From Pseudomonas mucidolens (GTDB lineage: Bacteria > Pseudomonadota > Gammaproteobacteria > Pseudomonadales > Pseudomonadaceae): a stretch of 64,000 nt of DNA. A model generated the notes under the pieces. It worked only from the letters and a program-made list of their open reading frames with translations, did not search any database and had not been told where the DNA came from. Position numbers and translations under genes: made by a program. Numbering within the stretch: position 1 is the first letter of the stretch; the number at the start of each line of letters is the position of its first letter. Where the stretch lies: contig NZ_LT629802.1 of the NCBI RefSeq assembly GCF_900106045.1, forward strand, positions 5,022,001-5,086,000, written 5' to 3'. This document shows positions 41,751 to 49,093 of the stretch, piece by piece.

Positions 41751-43175
41751 TCAGGCCTTCAAAGGCACCAGGCGCGGGGCAATCATGTTTTCCGGGCGCA
41801 GGATGTCGTCGAGCATGGCGTCGTCGAGCAAGCCTTCTTCGCGCACCAGTTCCAGCACCCCGCGACCGCTTTCAAGCGCGATACGCGCAATGCGGGTGGC
41901 GTTTTCATAGCCGATGTACGGGTTCAGCGCGGTGACCAGGCCGATGGAGTGTTCCACCAGCTCGCGGCAGCGGGCTTCGTTGGCGGTGATGCCGGTGATG
42001 CAGTGTTCGCGCAGCATGTCCATGGCACGTTGCAACAGGCGGATCGAGTCGAAGATCTTGAAAGCGATCAGTGGCTCCATCACGTTCAGTTGCAGTTGGC
42101 CGCCTTCGGCAGCCATGGTCAGGGCCAGGTCGTTGCCGATGATCTGGAAAGCCACTTGGTTGACCGCTTCCGGGATCACCGGGTTGACCTTGCCGGGCAT
42201 GATCGAACTGCCTGGCTGGCGCGCCGGCAGGTTGATTTCGTTGATGCCGGTACGTGGGCCGCTGGACAGCAGGCGCAGGTCGTTGCAGATCTTCGACAGC
42301 TTCACCGCGGTCCGCTTGAGCATGCCGGAGAACAGTACAAAGGCGCCCATGTCGGACGTGGCTTCGATCAGGTCGGCGGCCGGCACCAGCGGCTGGCCGC
42401 TGATGGTTGCCAGGCGCTGAACGGCCAGGGCCTGGTAACGCGGGTCGGCGTTGATGCCGGTGCCAATGGCGGTGCCGCCGAGGTTGACTTCGGTCAACAG
42501 TTCTGGCGCCAGGGTTTTCAGGCGGGCCAAGTCTTCACCCAAGGTGGTGGCGAAGGCGCGGAATTCCTGGCCGAGGGTCATCGGCACAGCGTCTTGCAGT
42601 TGCGTACGGCCCATTTTCAGCACGTGGTTGAACTCGAGACCTTTGGCGGCAAACGCCTGGATCAGGCTGTCAAGGCTGGCCAGCAACGCGTCATGGCCCA
42701 ACAGCAGACCCAGGCGGATCGCGGTCGGGTAGGCGTCGTTGGTCGACTGCGCCATGTTCACGTCGTTGTTGGGGTGCAGGTACTGGTATTCGCCCTTGTT
42801 GTGGCCCATGGCCTCCAACGCGATGTTGGCGATGACTTCGTTGGCATTCATGTTGGTCGAAGTGCCAGCGCCGCCTTGAATCATGTCCACCACGAACTCT
42901 TCGTGAAAGTCACCGCGGATCAGGCGGGCGCACGCTTCGCTGATGGCGGCGTGCTTGGCTTCACTGAGCTGGCCCAACTCACGGTTGGCTTCAGCGGCAG
43001 CCTGCTTGACCATTGCCAGACCGACCACCAATTTCGGGTAATGCGAAATCGGAACGCCGGAGAGACGGAAGTTATTCACCGCTCGCAGGGTCTGGATGCC
43101 GTAGTACGCTTGAGCCGGTACTTCGAGTACGCCAAGCAGGTCTTTTTCGGTACGGAATGATGCAGCAGAGGACAT
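41751..43175 (-). CDS. aspA: Aspartate ammonia-lyase
   Basis: A 474-aa member of the fumarase/aspartase superfamily that converts L-aspartate to fumarate and ammonia. The signature GSSIMPGKVNP is present, along with MIQGGAGTSTNMNANEV and NNDVNMAQSTNDAYPTA. I start at 43175 (MSSAASFRTE), the usual start of pseudomonad homologues; an in-frame ATG exists at 43187. It is divergent from a LysR gene, matching from memory P. aeruginosa PA5429-PA5428. Aspartase signatures are favoured over fumarase C by the aspA-like GIQTLRAVNNF start. Confidence 0.93.
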   Translation of the reverse strand: MSSAASFRTEKDLLGVLEVPAQAYYGIQTLRAVNNFRLSGVPISHYPKLVVGLAMVKQAAAEANRELGQLSEAKHAAISEACARLIRGDFHEEFVVDMIQGGAGTSTNMNANEVIANIALEAMGHNKGEYQYLHPNNDVNMAQSTNDAYPTAIRLGLLLGHDALLASLDSLIQAFAAKGLEFNHVLKMGRTQLQDAVPMTLGQEFRAFATTLGEDLARLKTLAPELLTEVNLGGTAIGTGINADPRYQALAVQRLATISGQPLVPAADLIEATSDMGAFVLFSGMLKRTAVKLSKICNDLRLLSSGPRTGINEINLPARQPGSSIMPGKVNPVIPEAVNQVAFQIIGNDLALTMAAEGGQLQLNVMEPLIAFKIFDSIRLLQRAMDMLREHCITGITANEARCRELVEHSIGLVTALNPYIGYENATRIARIALESGRGVLELVREEGLLDDAMLDDILRPENMIAPRLVPLKA

Positions 43176-43271
43176 GACGGAAATCATCTCATTATGGACC
43201 CGGAACTGGCCGGAACGTTGAGAATGCTAGGCTTGCAGAAGTTTTTGGGCCAATGCTGTTACACGCTGGCC

Positions 43272-43288
43272 TATGCAGAAACGGCATA
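43272..43288. promoter_or_regulatory. LysR-type dyad TATGC-N7-GCATA
   Basis: A 17-bp interrupted palindrome between the divergent aspA and LysR genes, in the position expected for a LysR operator. It is 97 bp upstream of aspA and 69 bp upstream of the LysR gene. Binding is inferred. Confidence 0.45.
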
Positions 43289-43356
43289 ATGTTGATGTGA
43301 CCCAGTTATCATGGCGGGCGTGTGTGCCAAAATGGTGCATGCCCTGGGAGAATCTG

Positions 43357-44262
43357 ATGAACCTTGAAAGTAAATGGCTGGAAGACTTTAGCGCCCTGGC
43401 GGCGACCCGCAGTTTCTCCCAGGCCGCAGAGCGGCGCTTCGTCACCCAGCCAGCGTTCAGTCGCAGGATCCGCAGCCTTGAGGCGGCGTTGGGGCTGACA
43501 CTGGTCAACCGCTCGCGCACGCCCGTCGAATTGACGGCGGCGGGGCAGTTGTTTCTGGTGACCGCGCGCACCGTGGTTGAACAGCTCGGTGAAGTCTTGC
43601 GCCACTTGCATCATCTGGAAGGCGGCCAGGGCGAGGTCATGCAGGTTGCGGCGGCGCACTCGCTGGCGCTGGGTTTTTTCCCACGCTGGATTGCGCAGTT
43701 GCGCAACGAAGGATTGAACATCGCGACACGCCTGGTGGCAACCAACGTGGGTGACGCGGTGCATGCCTTGCGCGAAGGGGGTTGTGACCTGATGCTGGCG
43801 TTCTACGATCCGGACGCGGCGATGCAGATGGATGCCGAGATCTTCCCGTCGCTGCACTTGGGCAATACCGAGATGCTACCGGTGTGCGCCGCGGACGCTG
43901 ACGGCACGCCGTTGTTTGACCTGGAAGGCGAGGGCAGCGTGCCCCTGTTGGCCTATAGCGCCGGGGCGTTTCTCGGGCGCTCGGTGAACTTGTTGCTGCG
44001 CCAGCGCGCGTTGCGCTTTACCACCGTCTACGAAACCGCCATGGCCGATAGCCTGAAAAGCATGGCCCTGGAGGGGCTGGGGATTGCCTGGGTGCCTCGC
44101 TTGAGCGTGCGTGCCGAACTGGCTCGGGGTGAGTTGGTCGTGTGCGGCGGCCCGCAGTGGCATGTGCCGCTGGAGATTCGCTTGTATCGCTGCGCCCTGG
44201 TGCGCAAGGCGAACGTACGCTTGTTGTGGCGCAAGCTCGAGAGTGGCGCTCAAACGGCATGA
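43357..44262 (+). CDS. LysR family transcriptional regulator, divergent from aspA
   Basis: 301 aa with an N-terminal HTH (about residues 5-64; WLEDFSALAATRSFSQAAERR, TQPAFSRRIRSLEAALG) and a C-terminal effector-binding domain. The start at 43357 is set by GGGAG seven bases upstream. Its position opposite aspA suggests that it controls aspartate catabolism, though the effector is unknown. It is followed by a hairpin shared with the convergent protease gene. Confidence 0.88.
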   Translation: MNLESKWLEDFSALAATRSFSQAAERRFVTQPAFSRRIRSLEAALGLTLVNRSRTPVELTAAGQLFLVTARTVVEQLGEVLRHLHHLEGGQGEVMQVAAAHSLALGFFPRWIAQLRNEGLNIATRLVATNVGDAVHALREGGCDLMLAFYDPDAAMQMDAEIFPSLHLGNTEMLPVCAADADGTPLFDLEGEGSVPLLAYSAGAFLGRSVNLLLRQRALRFTTVYETAMADSLKSMALEGLGIAWVPRLSVRAELARGELVVCGGPQWHVPLEIRLYRCALVRKANVRLLWRKLESGAQTA

Positions 44263-44263
44263 G

Positions 44264-44295
44264 CCGTGGCCTTGCGTGTACAGGCGAGGCCACGG
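44264..44295. terminator. Hairpin between converging genes
   Basis: A perfect 9-bp inverted repeat, CCGTGGCCT / AGGCCACGG, with a 14-base loop. It sits between the converging LysR and protease stop codons. No T run is present, so bidirectional termination is only plausible. Confidence 0.5.
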
Positions 44296-44305
44296 AACAC
44301 TGGGG

Positions 44306-44875
44306 TCAAGCCAGGTTTTTCAGAAAGTCTTGAATGCGCTCCCGATTGATCGTGCTGTAGCGCAACAGGTTGCCTGTACCCACGTCTTTGCCGGTGGCCA
44401 TGTAGCTTGAGCGAAAATGCCCGGGATTGTCTGGGTCAGGGACCTGCATCACGCCGGTGTGCTTGGCATTGAACGTGTGGCCCACTTCGTGAGCGAGGGT
44501 GGTGGCGTCGATGGTGGACGCGATCAGCGAGTTGCCGGTTTTTCCAGCCGTCTGGGCGACGCCCGCGACTTGGCCGGTGATGAAGCCATCGATCACCAGC
44601 ACGTTACGGTCAGTCTGGGTCGGAGTGATGCCGATTTTTTCGGCGTATTGGTTGGCAACGCCATTCCATTCATTCACTTTCGCCCCGGCATTGGGGCCCT
44701 GGTAGTCGAAGTTGGTGACGCCCGGTACATATTCGTGAAAGCAAATGTTGACCTGGCGGCCACTGACGTTCGCCAGTTCTTCGACAAAGTGATCGAGTTG
44801 CCGGGTTTTGAGGTGCTGGTAGTTCGTATCGGAAACACTGTCATGAATGAAGGTGTTAAGGTTGATGGGGCGCAT
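44306..44875 (-). CDS. Metzincin-like zinc metalloprotease, cytoplasmic or non-classically exported
   Basis: A 189-aa protein with the zinc motif HEVGHTFNAKH: His129, Glu130, His133 and His139. The metzincin spacing is kept, but the usual Gly at position seven is Asn. A candidate Met-turn, Met159 in SSYMATG, follows 20 residues later, as in metzincins. The start at 44875 is supported by GAGGA upstream. There is no signal peptide or propeptide, which is unusual for this protease class. It stands alone between the aspA regulator and purE. Substrate unknown. Confidence 0.75.
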   Translation of the reverse strand: MRPINLNTFIHDSVSDTNYQHLKTRQLDHFVEELANVSGRQVNICFHEYVPGVTNFDYQGPNAGAKVNEWNGVANQYAEKIGITPTQTDRNVLVIDGFITGQVAGVAQTAGKTGNSLIASTIDATTLAHEVGHTFNAKHTGVMQVPDPDNPGHFRSSYMATGKDVGTGNLLRYSTINRERIQDFLKNLA

Positions 44876-45145
44876 GGGAATCCTCACGTGAAGGGGCAAT
44901 GTGTGTCGCCTGGACGCTGCGAGGTTGAAGATTAGCGGCGGGCCCGGGGCCGCAGGGCGGTGGCATTTCTGTATGTGCGGTAGCTCTTTTCGCCAGCGTA
45001 TGTGGCCGAGTTTGCAGGTGATGGGAAGGTGCGTTACCGGGTGCCGAAGGCTTGACCTGCAGGTCAGCAAAACCGTGGATTTGTAGGATTTAAACGGGTG
45101 TAGACGGATGGTCATCCAAGGGGCTGTTTATCTGCTGCATTGCGG

Positions 45146-45151
45146 TATACT
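45146..45151 (+). promoter_or_regulatory. Candidate purE -10 box TATACT
   Basis: A good match to TATAAT. The -35 region around 45124-45130 (CTGTTTA) is weak. It lies immediately upstream of the two leader hairpins. Confidence 0.4.
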
Positions 45152-45155
45152 GCGC

Positions 45156-45230
45156 GGCCTTCGGCCGGTCCGTCCGGCCATTTTTCGTACAATCAAGCCA
45201 CGCATTCTGCGTGGTTTGTTGTTTTTCGAC
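45156..45230 (+). promoter_or_regulatory. purE leader with two terminator-type hairpins
   Basis: Hairpin one is GGCCGG-TCCGT-CCGGCC (45163-45179) followed by ATTTTT. Hairpin two is CCACGCA-TTC-TGCGTGG (45198-45214) followed by TTTGTTGTTTTT. A competing hairpin, GGCC-TTC-GGCC (45156-45166), uses the first arm of hairpin one. Both look like intrinsic terminators placed before purE, which would fit attenuation or a riboswitch-like control of purine synthesis (inference). Confidence 0.55.
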
Positions 45231-45265
45231 GCGCCTGCGGGCGCCCAGAGAGAAGAGGCGCGACG

Positions 45266-45757
45266 ATGAGTGCATTGGTTGGCGTGATCATGGGCTCCAA
45301 GTCCGATTGGTCCACCCTTAGCCACACCGCCGATATGCTGGAAAAACTCGGCATTCCGTACGAAGTGAAGGTGGTTTCGGCCCACCGCACCCCGGACCTG
45401 CTGTTCCAGTATGCCGATGAAGCAGAATCCCGTGGCATCGAGGTGATTATCGCCGGTGCCGGTGGCGCAGCCCACCTGCCGGGCATGTGTGCGGCCAAGA
45501 CCCACCTGCCGGTACTCGGTGTTCCGGTGCAGTCGTCGATGCTTTCGGGGGTGGATTCACTGCTCTCCATCGTGCAGATGCCAGCCGGTATTCCGGTGGC
45601 GACCCTGGCGATCGGCAAGGCTGGCGCCATCAATGCCGCGCTGTTGTCCGCGAGTATCCTGGGCGCCAAGCACCCGCAGTTCCACACGGCACTGAAAAAA
45701 TTCCGCGACGAGCAGACTGACAGTGTCCTGGACAATCCAGACCCACGCATTGCCTGA
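45266..45757 (+). CDS. purE: N5-carboxyaminoimidazole ribonucleotide mutase
   Basis: A 163-aa class I PurE that converts N5-CAIR to CAIR in purine synthesis. The family motifs are clear: [11 protein letters not shown] at the start, SAHRTPDL, and the [15 protein letters not shown] loop. The start at 45266 has AGAAGAGGCG upstream; the open frame back to 45140 covers the leader and is not coding. The stop is 12 bp before purK, the classical purEK operon. Confidence 0.96.
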   Translation: MSALVGVIMGSKSDWSTLSHTADMLEKLGIPYEVKVVSAHRTPDLLFQYADEAESRGIEVIIAGAGGAAHLPGMCAAKTHLPVLGVPVQSSMLSGVDSLLSIVQMPAGIPVATLAIGKAGAINAALLSASILGAKHPQFHTALKKFRDEQTDSVLDNPDPRIA

Positions 45758-45769
45758 GGTTGTTGATTG

Positions 45770-46855
45770 ATGAAAATCGGTGTAATCGGTGGCGGCCAAT
45801 TGGGCCGTATGCTCGCCTTGGCGGGCACCCCGTTGGGGATGAATTTCGCTTTCCTGGACCCCGCGCCAGACGCATGTGCCGCTGCGCTGGGTGAACACCT
45901 GCGCGCTGACTACAGTGATCCGGACCACTTGCGCCAATTGGCCGAGGAAGTCGACCTGGTGACTTTCGAGTTCGAAAGCGTCCCGGCTGAAACCGTGGCG
46001 TTCCTGTCGCAGTTTGTCCCGGTGTACCCGAGCGCCGACGCCCTGCGCATTGCGCGTGACCGCTGGTTCGAGAAGAGCATGTTCAAGGACCTGGGCATTC
46101 CGACCCCGGCCTTCGCCGATATCCAGTCCCAGGCGGACCTGGATGCGGCCGTCGCCAGCATCGGCTTGCCGGCCGTATTGAAGACCCGCACCCTGGGTTA
46201 CGACGGCAAGGGCCAGAAAGTCCTGCGTACCGCCGATGATGTGGTCGGCACCTTTGCCGAGCTGGGCAGCGTGGCCTGTCTGCTGGAAGGTTTCGTGCCG
46301 TTCACCGGTGAAGTCTCGTTAATCGCCGTGCGTTCCCGCGAGGGCGAAACCCGCTTTTATCCGCTGGTGCATAACACTCACGATAGCGGCATCCTCAAGC
46401 TGTCCATCGCCAGCACCGATCACCCGTTGCAGGCCTTGGCGGAAGACTATTCCGCTCGCGTGCTGAAACAACTGGATTACGTCGGCGTGATGGCCTTCGA
46501 GTTTTTCGAAGTCGACGGTGGCCTCAAAGCCAACGAAATTGCGCCGCGCGTACACAATTCCGGGCACTGGACCACTGAAGGCGCCGAATGCAGCCAGTTT
46601 GAAAACCACCTGCGGGCGGTGGCGGGCTTGCCGTTGGGGTCCACGGCCAAGGTCGGCGAGAGTGCGATGCTCAACTTCATCGGTGTGGTTCCGCCCGTGG
46701 AGCAGGTGATCGCCATTGAAGATTGTCATCTGCACCACTACGGCAAGGCCTTCAAGGTCGGGCGCAAAGTGGGTCATGCCAACCTGCGTTGCAAGGACCG
46801 CGCGACGCTTGACGCGCAGATCCTCAAGGTCGAAACGCTGATCGCCGCGCAATAA
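45770..46855 (+). CDS. purK: N5-carboxyaminoimidazole ribonucleotide synthase
   Basis: A 361-aa ATP-grasp enzyme that makes N5-CAIR from AIR, bicarbonate and ATP, the step before PurE. It has the N-terminal motif IGVIGGGQLGRMLA, the ATP-grasp loop KTRTLGYDGKGQ and the conserved EIAPRVHNSGHWT. ATG 45770 is used with a GAGG site upstream. It is the second gene of purEK. Confidence 0.96.
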   Translation: MKIGVIGGGQLGRMLALAGTPLGMNFAFLDPAPDACAAALGEHLRADYSDPDHLRQLAEEVDLVTFEFESVPAETVAFLSQFVPVYPSADALRIARDRWFEKSMFKDLGIPTPAFADIQSQADLDAAVASIGLPAVLKTRTLGYDGKGQKVLRTADDVVGTFAELGSVACLLEGFVPFTGEVSLIAVRSREGETRFYPLVHNTHDSGILKLSIASTDHPLQALAEDYSARVLKQLDYVGVMAFEFFEVDGGLKANEIAPRVHNSGHWTTEGAECSQFENHLRAVAGLPLGSTAKVGESAMLNFIGVVPPVEQVIAIEDCHLHHYGKAFKVGRKVGHANLRCKDRATLDAQILKVETLIAAQ

Positions 46856-46904
46856 CCTCCAGATCGGCGGGAACCATTGGTGACCGCCATCCTCTGATGG
46901 CAGG

Positions 46905-46932
46905 ATGCCAAAGTCTGACTAGGCTTTGGCAT
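46905..46932. other. Hairpin between purK and the GlsB-like gene
   Basis: A perfect 9-bp inverted repeat, ATGCCAAAG / CTTTGGCAT, with a 10-base loop. There is no T run. It could be a weak terminator of purEK or part of the next gene's promoter region. Confidence 0.4.
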
Positions 46933-46959
46933 AGTTCACTTCACTCAGAGGGAAATGGC

Positions 46960-47205
46960 ATGGGTATTATTGGAACCATCTTTATCGGTTTGATCGTCGG
47001 CCTGCTGGCGCGTTTCCTGAAACCGGGTGACGACAACATGGGGTGGATCATGACCATCCTGCTGGGTATCGCGGGCTCCCTGGCGGCCACCTATGGCGGC
47101 CAGGCGCTGGGTATCTATCAGGCTGGCCAAGGTGCGGGTTTCCTCGGTGCGCTGGTCGGTGCCATCGTACTGCTGGTGATCTACGGCCTGATCAAAAAGA
47201 AATGA
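46960..47205 (+). CDS. GlsB/YeaQ/YmgE family small membrane protein
   Basis: An 81-aa inner-membrane protein with three hydrophobic segments: IGTIFIGLIVGLLARFL, WIMTILLGIAGSLAATYGG and GFLGALVGAIVLLVIYGLI. The LLARFLKPGDD loop and Lys-rich end are typical of the transglycosylase-associated (GlsB) family, linked to stress responses. The start at 46960 has GAGGG upstream, so the open frame from 46897 is not used. Role unknown beyond the family association. Confidence 0.9.
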   Translation: MGIIGTIFIGLIVGLLARFLKPGDDNMGWIMTILLGIAGSLAATYGGQALGIYQAGQGAGFLGALVGAIVLLVIYGLIKKK

Positions 47206-47281
47206 TTTATCGTCTGGCCCTCTGCGCTGCGCAGGCGTAGAGGGCTAGAATGCCGGCACTGTTTATTTGCCGAGTCAATTC

Positions 47282-47818
47282 ATGCGCCGTCTTCTGTTGA
47301 CTGTCCTTTTGCTGGGCTCGAGCCTGGCCCACGCCTCCGAGCTACCTGAAACCGACTGGCTGGAACTGATGCCCAAGTCGGACCAGAAAGCCCTCGAACA
47401 AATGCCGGAAATCGATCACAACTCCCCTGAAGCCATGGGCACCTTTACCGAAAAAGGTGGCTTGAAGCAGAGCAAGGGCCTGCCGGCGGTGATGTATTCG
47501 ACTAAAACTGTAGCCGCTATGAACGGCAAGCCTGTTCGTCTTGGCGGTTACCCGGTACCGCTGGAAACCGATGCCAAGGGCCGCAGCACCCTGTTCTTCC
47601 TGGTGCCTTATCCAGGTGCCTGCATCCACGTGCCGCCACCGCCGCCAAATCAGTTGGTGCTGGTGCGTTATCCCAAGGGTTTGAAGCTGGATGACATCTA
47701 CACACCGCTGTGGGTAACGGGCACGATGAAGGTGGAGAAGGTCAACAACGACCTGGCGGATGCCGCTTACGCGCTGGATGCGAGCAAGGTGCGGGTGGTG
47801 CAGGAAGCTGATCTCTAG
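47282..47818 (+). CDS. DUF3299-like exported protein
   Basis: 178 aa with a signal peptide (MRRLLLTVLLLGSSLAHAS) and a compact domain containing KPVRLGGYPVPLE, FFLVPYPGACIHVPPPPPNQL and YTPLWVTGTM. This pattern matches the DUF3299 family of periplasmic proteins, whose PGACIH-PPP segment may bind metal. No enzymatic role is established. It follows the GlsB-like gene on the same strand with a hairpin between them (GCCCTCT / AGAGGGC, 47217-47245). Confidence 0.8.
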   Translation: MRRLLLTVLLLGSSLAHASELPETDWLELMPKSDQKALEQMPEIDHNSPEAMGTFTEKGGLKQSKGLPAVMYSTKTVAAMNGKPVRLGGYPVPLETDAKGRSTLFFLVPYPGACIHVPPPPPNQLVLVRYPKGLKLDDIYTPLWVTGTMKVEKVNNDLADAAYALDASKVRVVQEADL

Positions 47819-47869
47819 GCCAGAACACCAAACCCAATGTGGGAGCAACTGTCTTCACCATGCCATTCG

Positions 47870-48787
47870 TCACCGCCACTCAGTGCCATCTCGCAACATG
47901 GCATTGAGCCTAATCAGCAGTACACGCATGCAGGCGATGAGCGCGACCTTCGCGCTCTTACCTCGCTCTCGAAGGCCTTCGTAGCGTGCCTTGAAGTCGG
48001 GCTGATGGCGGATTACAACCCAGCAGGACATGTACAGAGCCCGTCTGACACGGGCTCTGCCTCCATAGATATGTCGCTTCCCGCTGTGATTACCGCTGTC
48101 GTCGTTCAAGGGCGCGATACCTGCCAAGGCCGCAACCTCACGGCGATCAAGCTCACCTAGTTCGGGCAGATAAACCAGCAAACTCGCGGTGGCAACCGTA
48201 CCGATACCTTTAACAGAGATGAGCCGCTGGGCTTTTTCTGCGTCCAGTTCGTGCATGCTCTGATTGATGGCCTTATCAAGTTGCCTGATTTGCGTTTGCA
48301 GGAAGTGAATATGGCCTTTGATCAGCGCAATAACGGCTGGTAGCTGGGCTTGCTGAAGACGGCGCTTATTGTCGTCTCGTTGCTGAACGAAATGCTCGCG
48401 CTGCTGAACCAGCTCGCGGAGCGCTTCACGCTCAGGCGAAATAACCTTGCTGCTTGAGGCATTCAGCACTTCAGCAAAGTCTGCTAGAACGGCCGCATCA
48501 ATAGCGTCAGTCTTCGCATTCTTGCCCATCGCCACGGCAAAGGATCTGGCTCGGCGAGGATTGACCCTGAGCACCTTGAAGTTTGCGCCTTGCAGAGCCG
48601 CCATGGCATTACGCTCATAGCCCCCGGTGGCCTCCAGCAAAATCAGACTGACTTCAAACTGACTCAATCGTCGAATCAGCTCAAGAAATCCTTCTGAAGT
48701 GTTTGAAACATCGAAACCTTCGCTCTGTGGTTTAACCCAGACGACAAGGTTTGATTTTGAGATGTCGATACCGACCCAGGAAATCAT
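47870..48787 (-). CDS. IS110-family RNA-guided transposase/recombinase
   Basis: 305 aa. The N-terminal RuvC-like DEDD domain has Asp8 (VGIDIS), Glu52 (LLEATGGYE), Asp94 and Asp97 (KTDAIDAAV). A coiled-coil region at about 120-185 links it to the C-terminal Tnp domain (ISVKGIGTVATASLLVYLPE). That domain carries the conserved serine, probably Ser231 in APLNDDSG. All catalytic residues are present, so the element may be active. IS110 enzymes use a bridge RNA from the element end to pair target and donor; that RNA is predicted at 48821-48960. Confidence 0.95.
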   Translation of the reverse strand: MISWVGIDISKSNLVVWVKPQSEGFDVSNTSEGFLELIRRLSQFEVSLILLEATGGYERNAMAALQGANFKVLRVNPRRARSFAVAMGKNAKTDAIDAAVLADFAEVLNASSSKVISPEREALRELVQQREHFVQQRDDNKRRLQQAQLPAVIALIKGHIHFLQTQIRQLDKAINQSMHELDAEKAQRLISVKGIGTVATASLLVYLPELGELDRREVAALAGIAPLNDDSGNHSGKRHIYGGRARVRRALYMSCWVVIRHQPDFKARYEGLRERGKSAKVALIACMRVLLIRLNAMLRDGTEWR

Positions 48788-48820
48788 GGCAAAACCCTCT
48801 TACACTCAGATGTGAGAGTG

Positions 48821-48960
48821 CTCTGGCTTTGCCCACGCTTGTGATTTCGAGTGGCTGCTCGTCCAACTGTTCGGGCTTGTAGGCCAGAGTGGAAAGGTGG
48901 ATGGCAGCTCGGCTCCCACACGTGCTTTGAGCACCGCGGACTTGCAGCTTGCCATCCACC
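48821..48960 (-). ncRNA. Bridge RNA of the IS110-family element (core region)
   Basis: Read on the minus strand. The target-binding loop is closed by a 10-bp stem (48951-48960 with 48896-48905) and capped by the hairpin GUGCU-CAA-AGCAC. Its two sides are GCAAGUCCGC (48936-48945) and UGUGGGAGC (48912-48920), matching the two genomic flanks. The donor loop is closed by CUCUGGC/GCCAGAG (48883-48889 with 48821-48827) and GCCC/GGGC. Its sides ACAGUUG (48864-48870) and CACAAGC (48837-48843) match the element's own two ends. The true 5' and 3' ends are unknown. Confidence 0.8.
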
Positions 48961-49093
48961 CCTCTCACCCCAGAGTTTATTCCTAGATCAAGACACAAGC
49001 GGGCTTGCTCGCGAATGCGGTGTATCAGCCAATATATGTGTGACTGACACTCCTCATTCGCGAGCAAGCCCGCTCGCACATTGTTGATTGGGT

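Larger units (their letters stand above)
47847..49000 (-). mobile_element. IS110-family insertion sequence (about 1,154 bp)
   Basis: The boundaries are deduced from the interrupted REPIN and from guide matches in the element's bridge RNA. AGC (GCT in element orientation, containing the CT core known from IS621) flanks both ends, at 47844-47846 and 48998-49000. There are no terminal inverted repeats and no target duplication beyond the core, as expected for IS110. The transposase is intact. The long non-coding end, about 213 bp, precedes the transposase; the other end is only about 23 bp. This is the IS110-group rather than IS1111-group layout. Confidence 0.85.
47838..49080. repeat. REPIN interrupted by an IS110-family element
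   Basis: Left of the element, 47838-47846 reads TGTGGGAGC; right of it, 49001 onward reads GGGCTTGCTCGCGAATG. Joined, they form the usual REP arm. The partner arm CATTCGCGAGCAAGCCCGCT is at 49055-49074. The 36-base loop lies in between. The insertion therefore split the first arm of a REPIN of a different class from the other six. Confidence 0.85.

Noticed and set aside
48872..48879. CGGGCTTG as a further bridge-RNA target guide, because it matches the right flank
   Set aside because: In the predicted fold it forms part of the GCCC/GGGC stem of the donor loop. The better-placed target-loop side at 48936-48945 already pairs with that flank.
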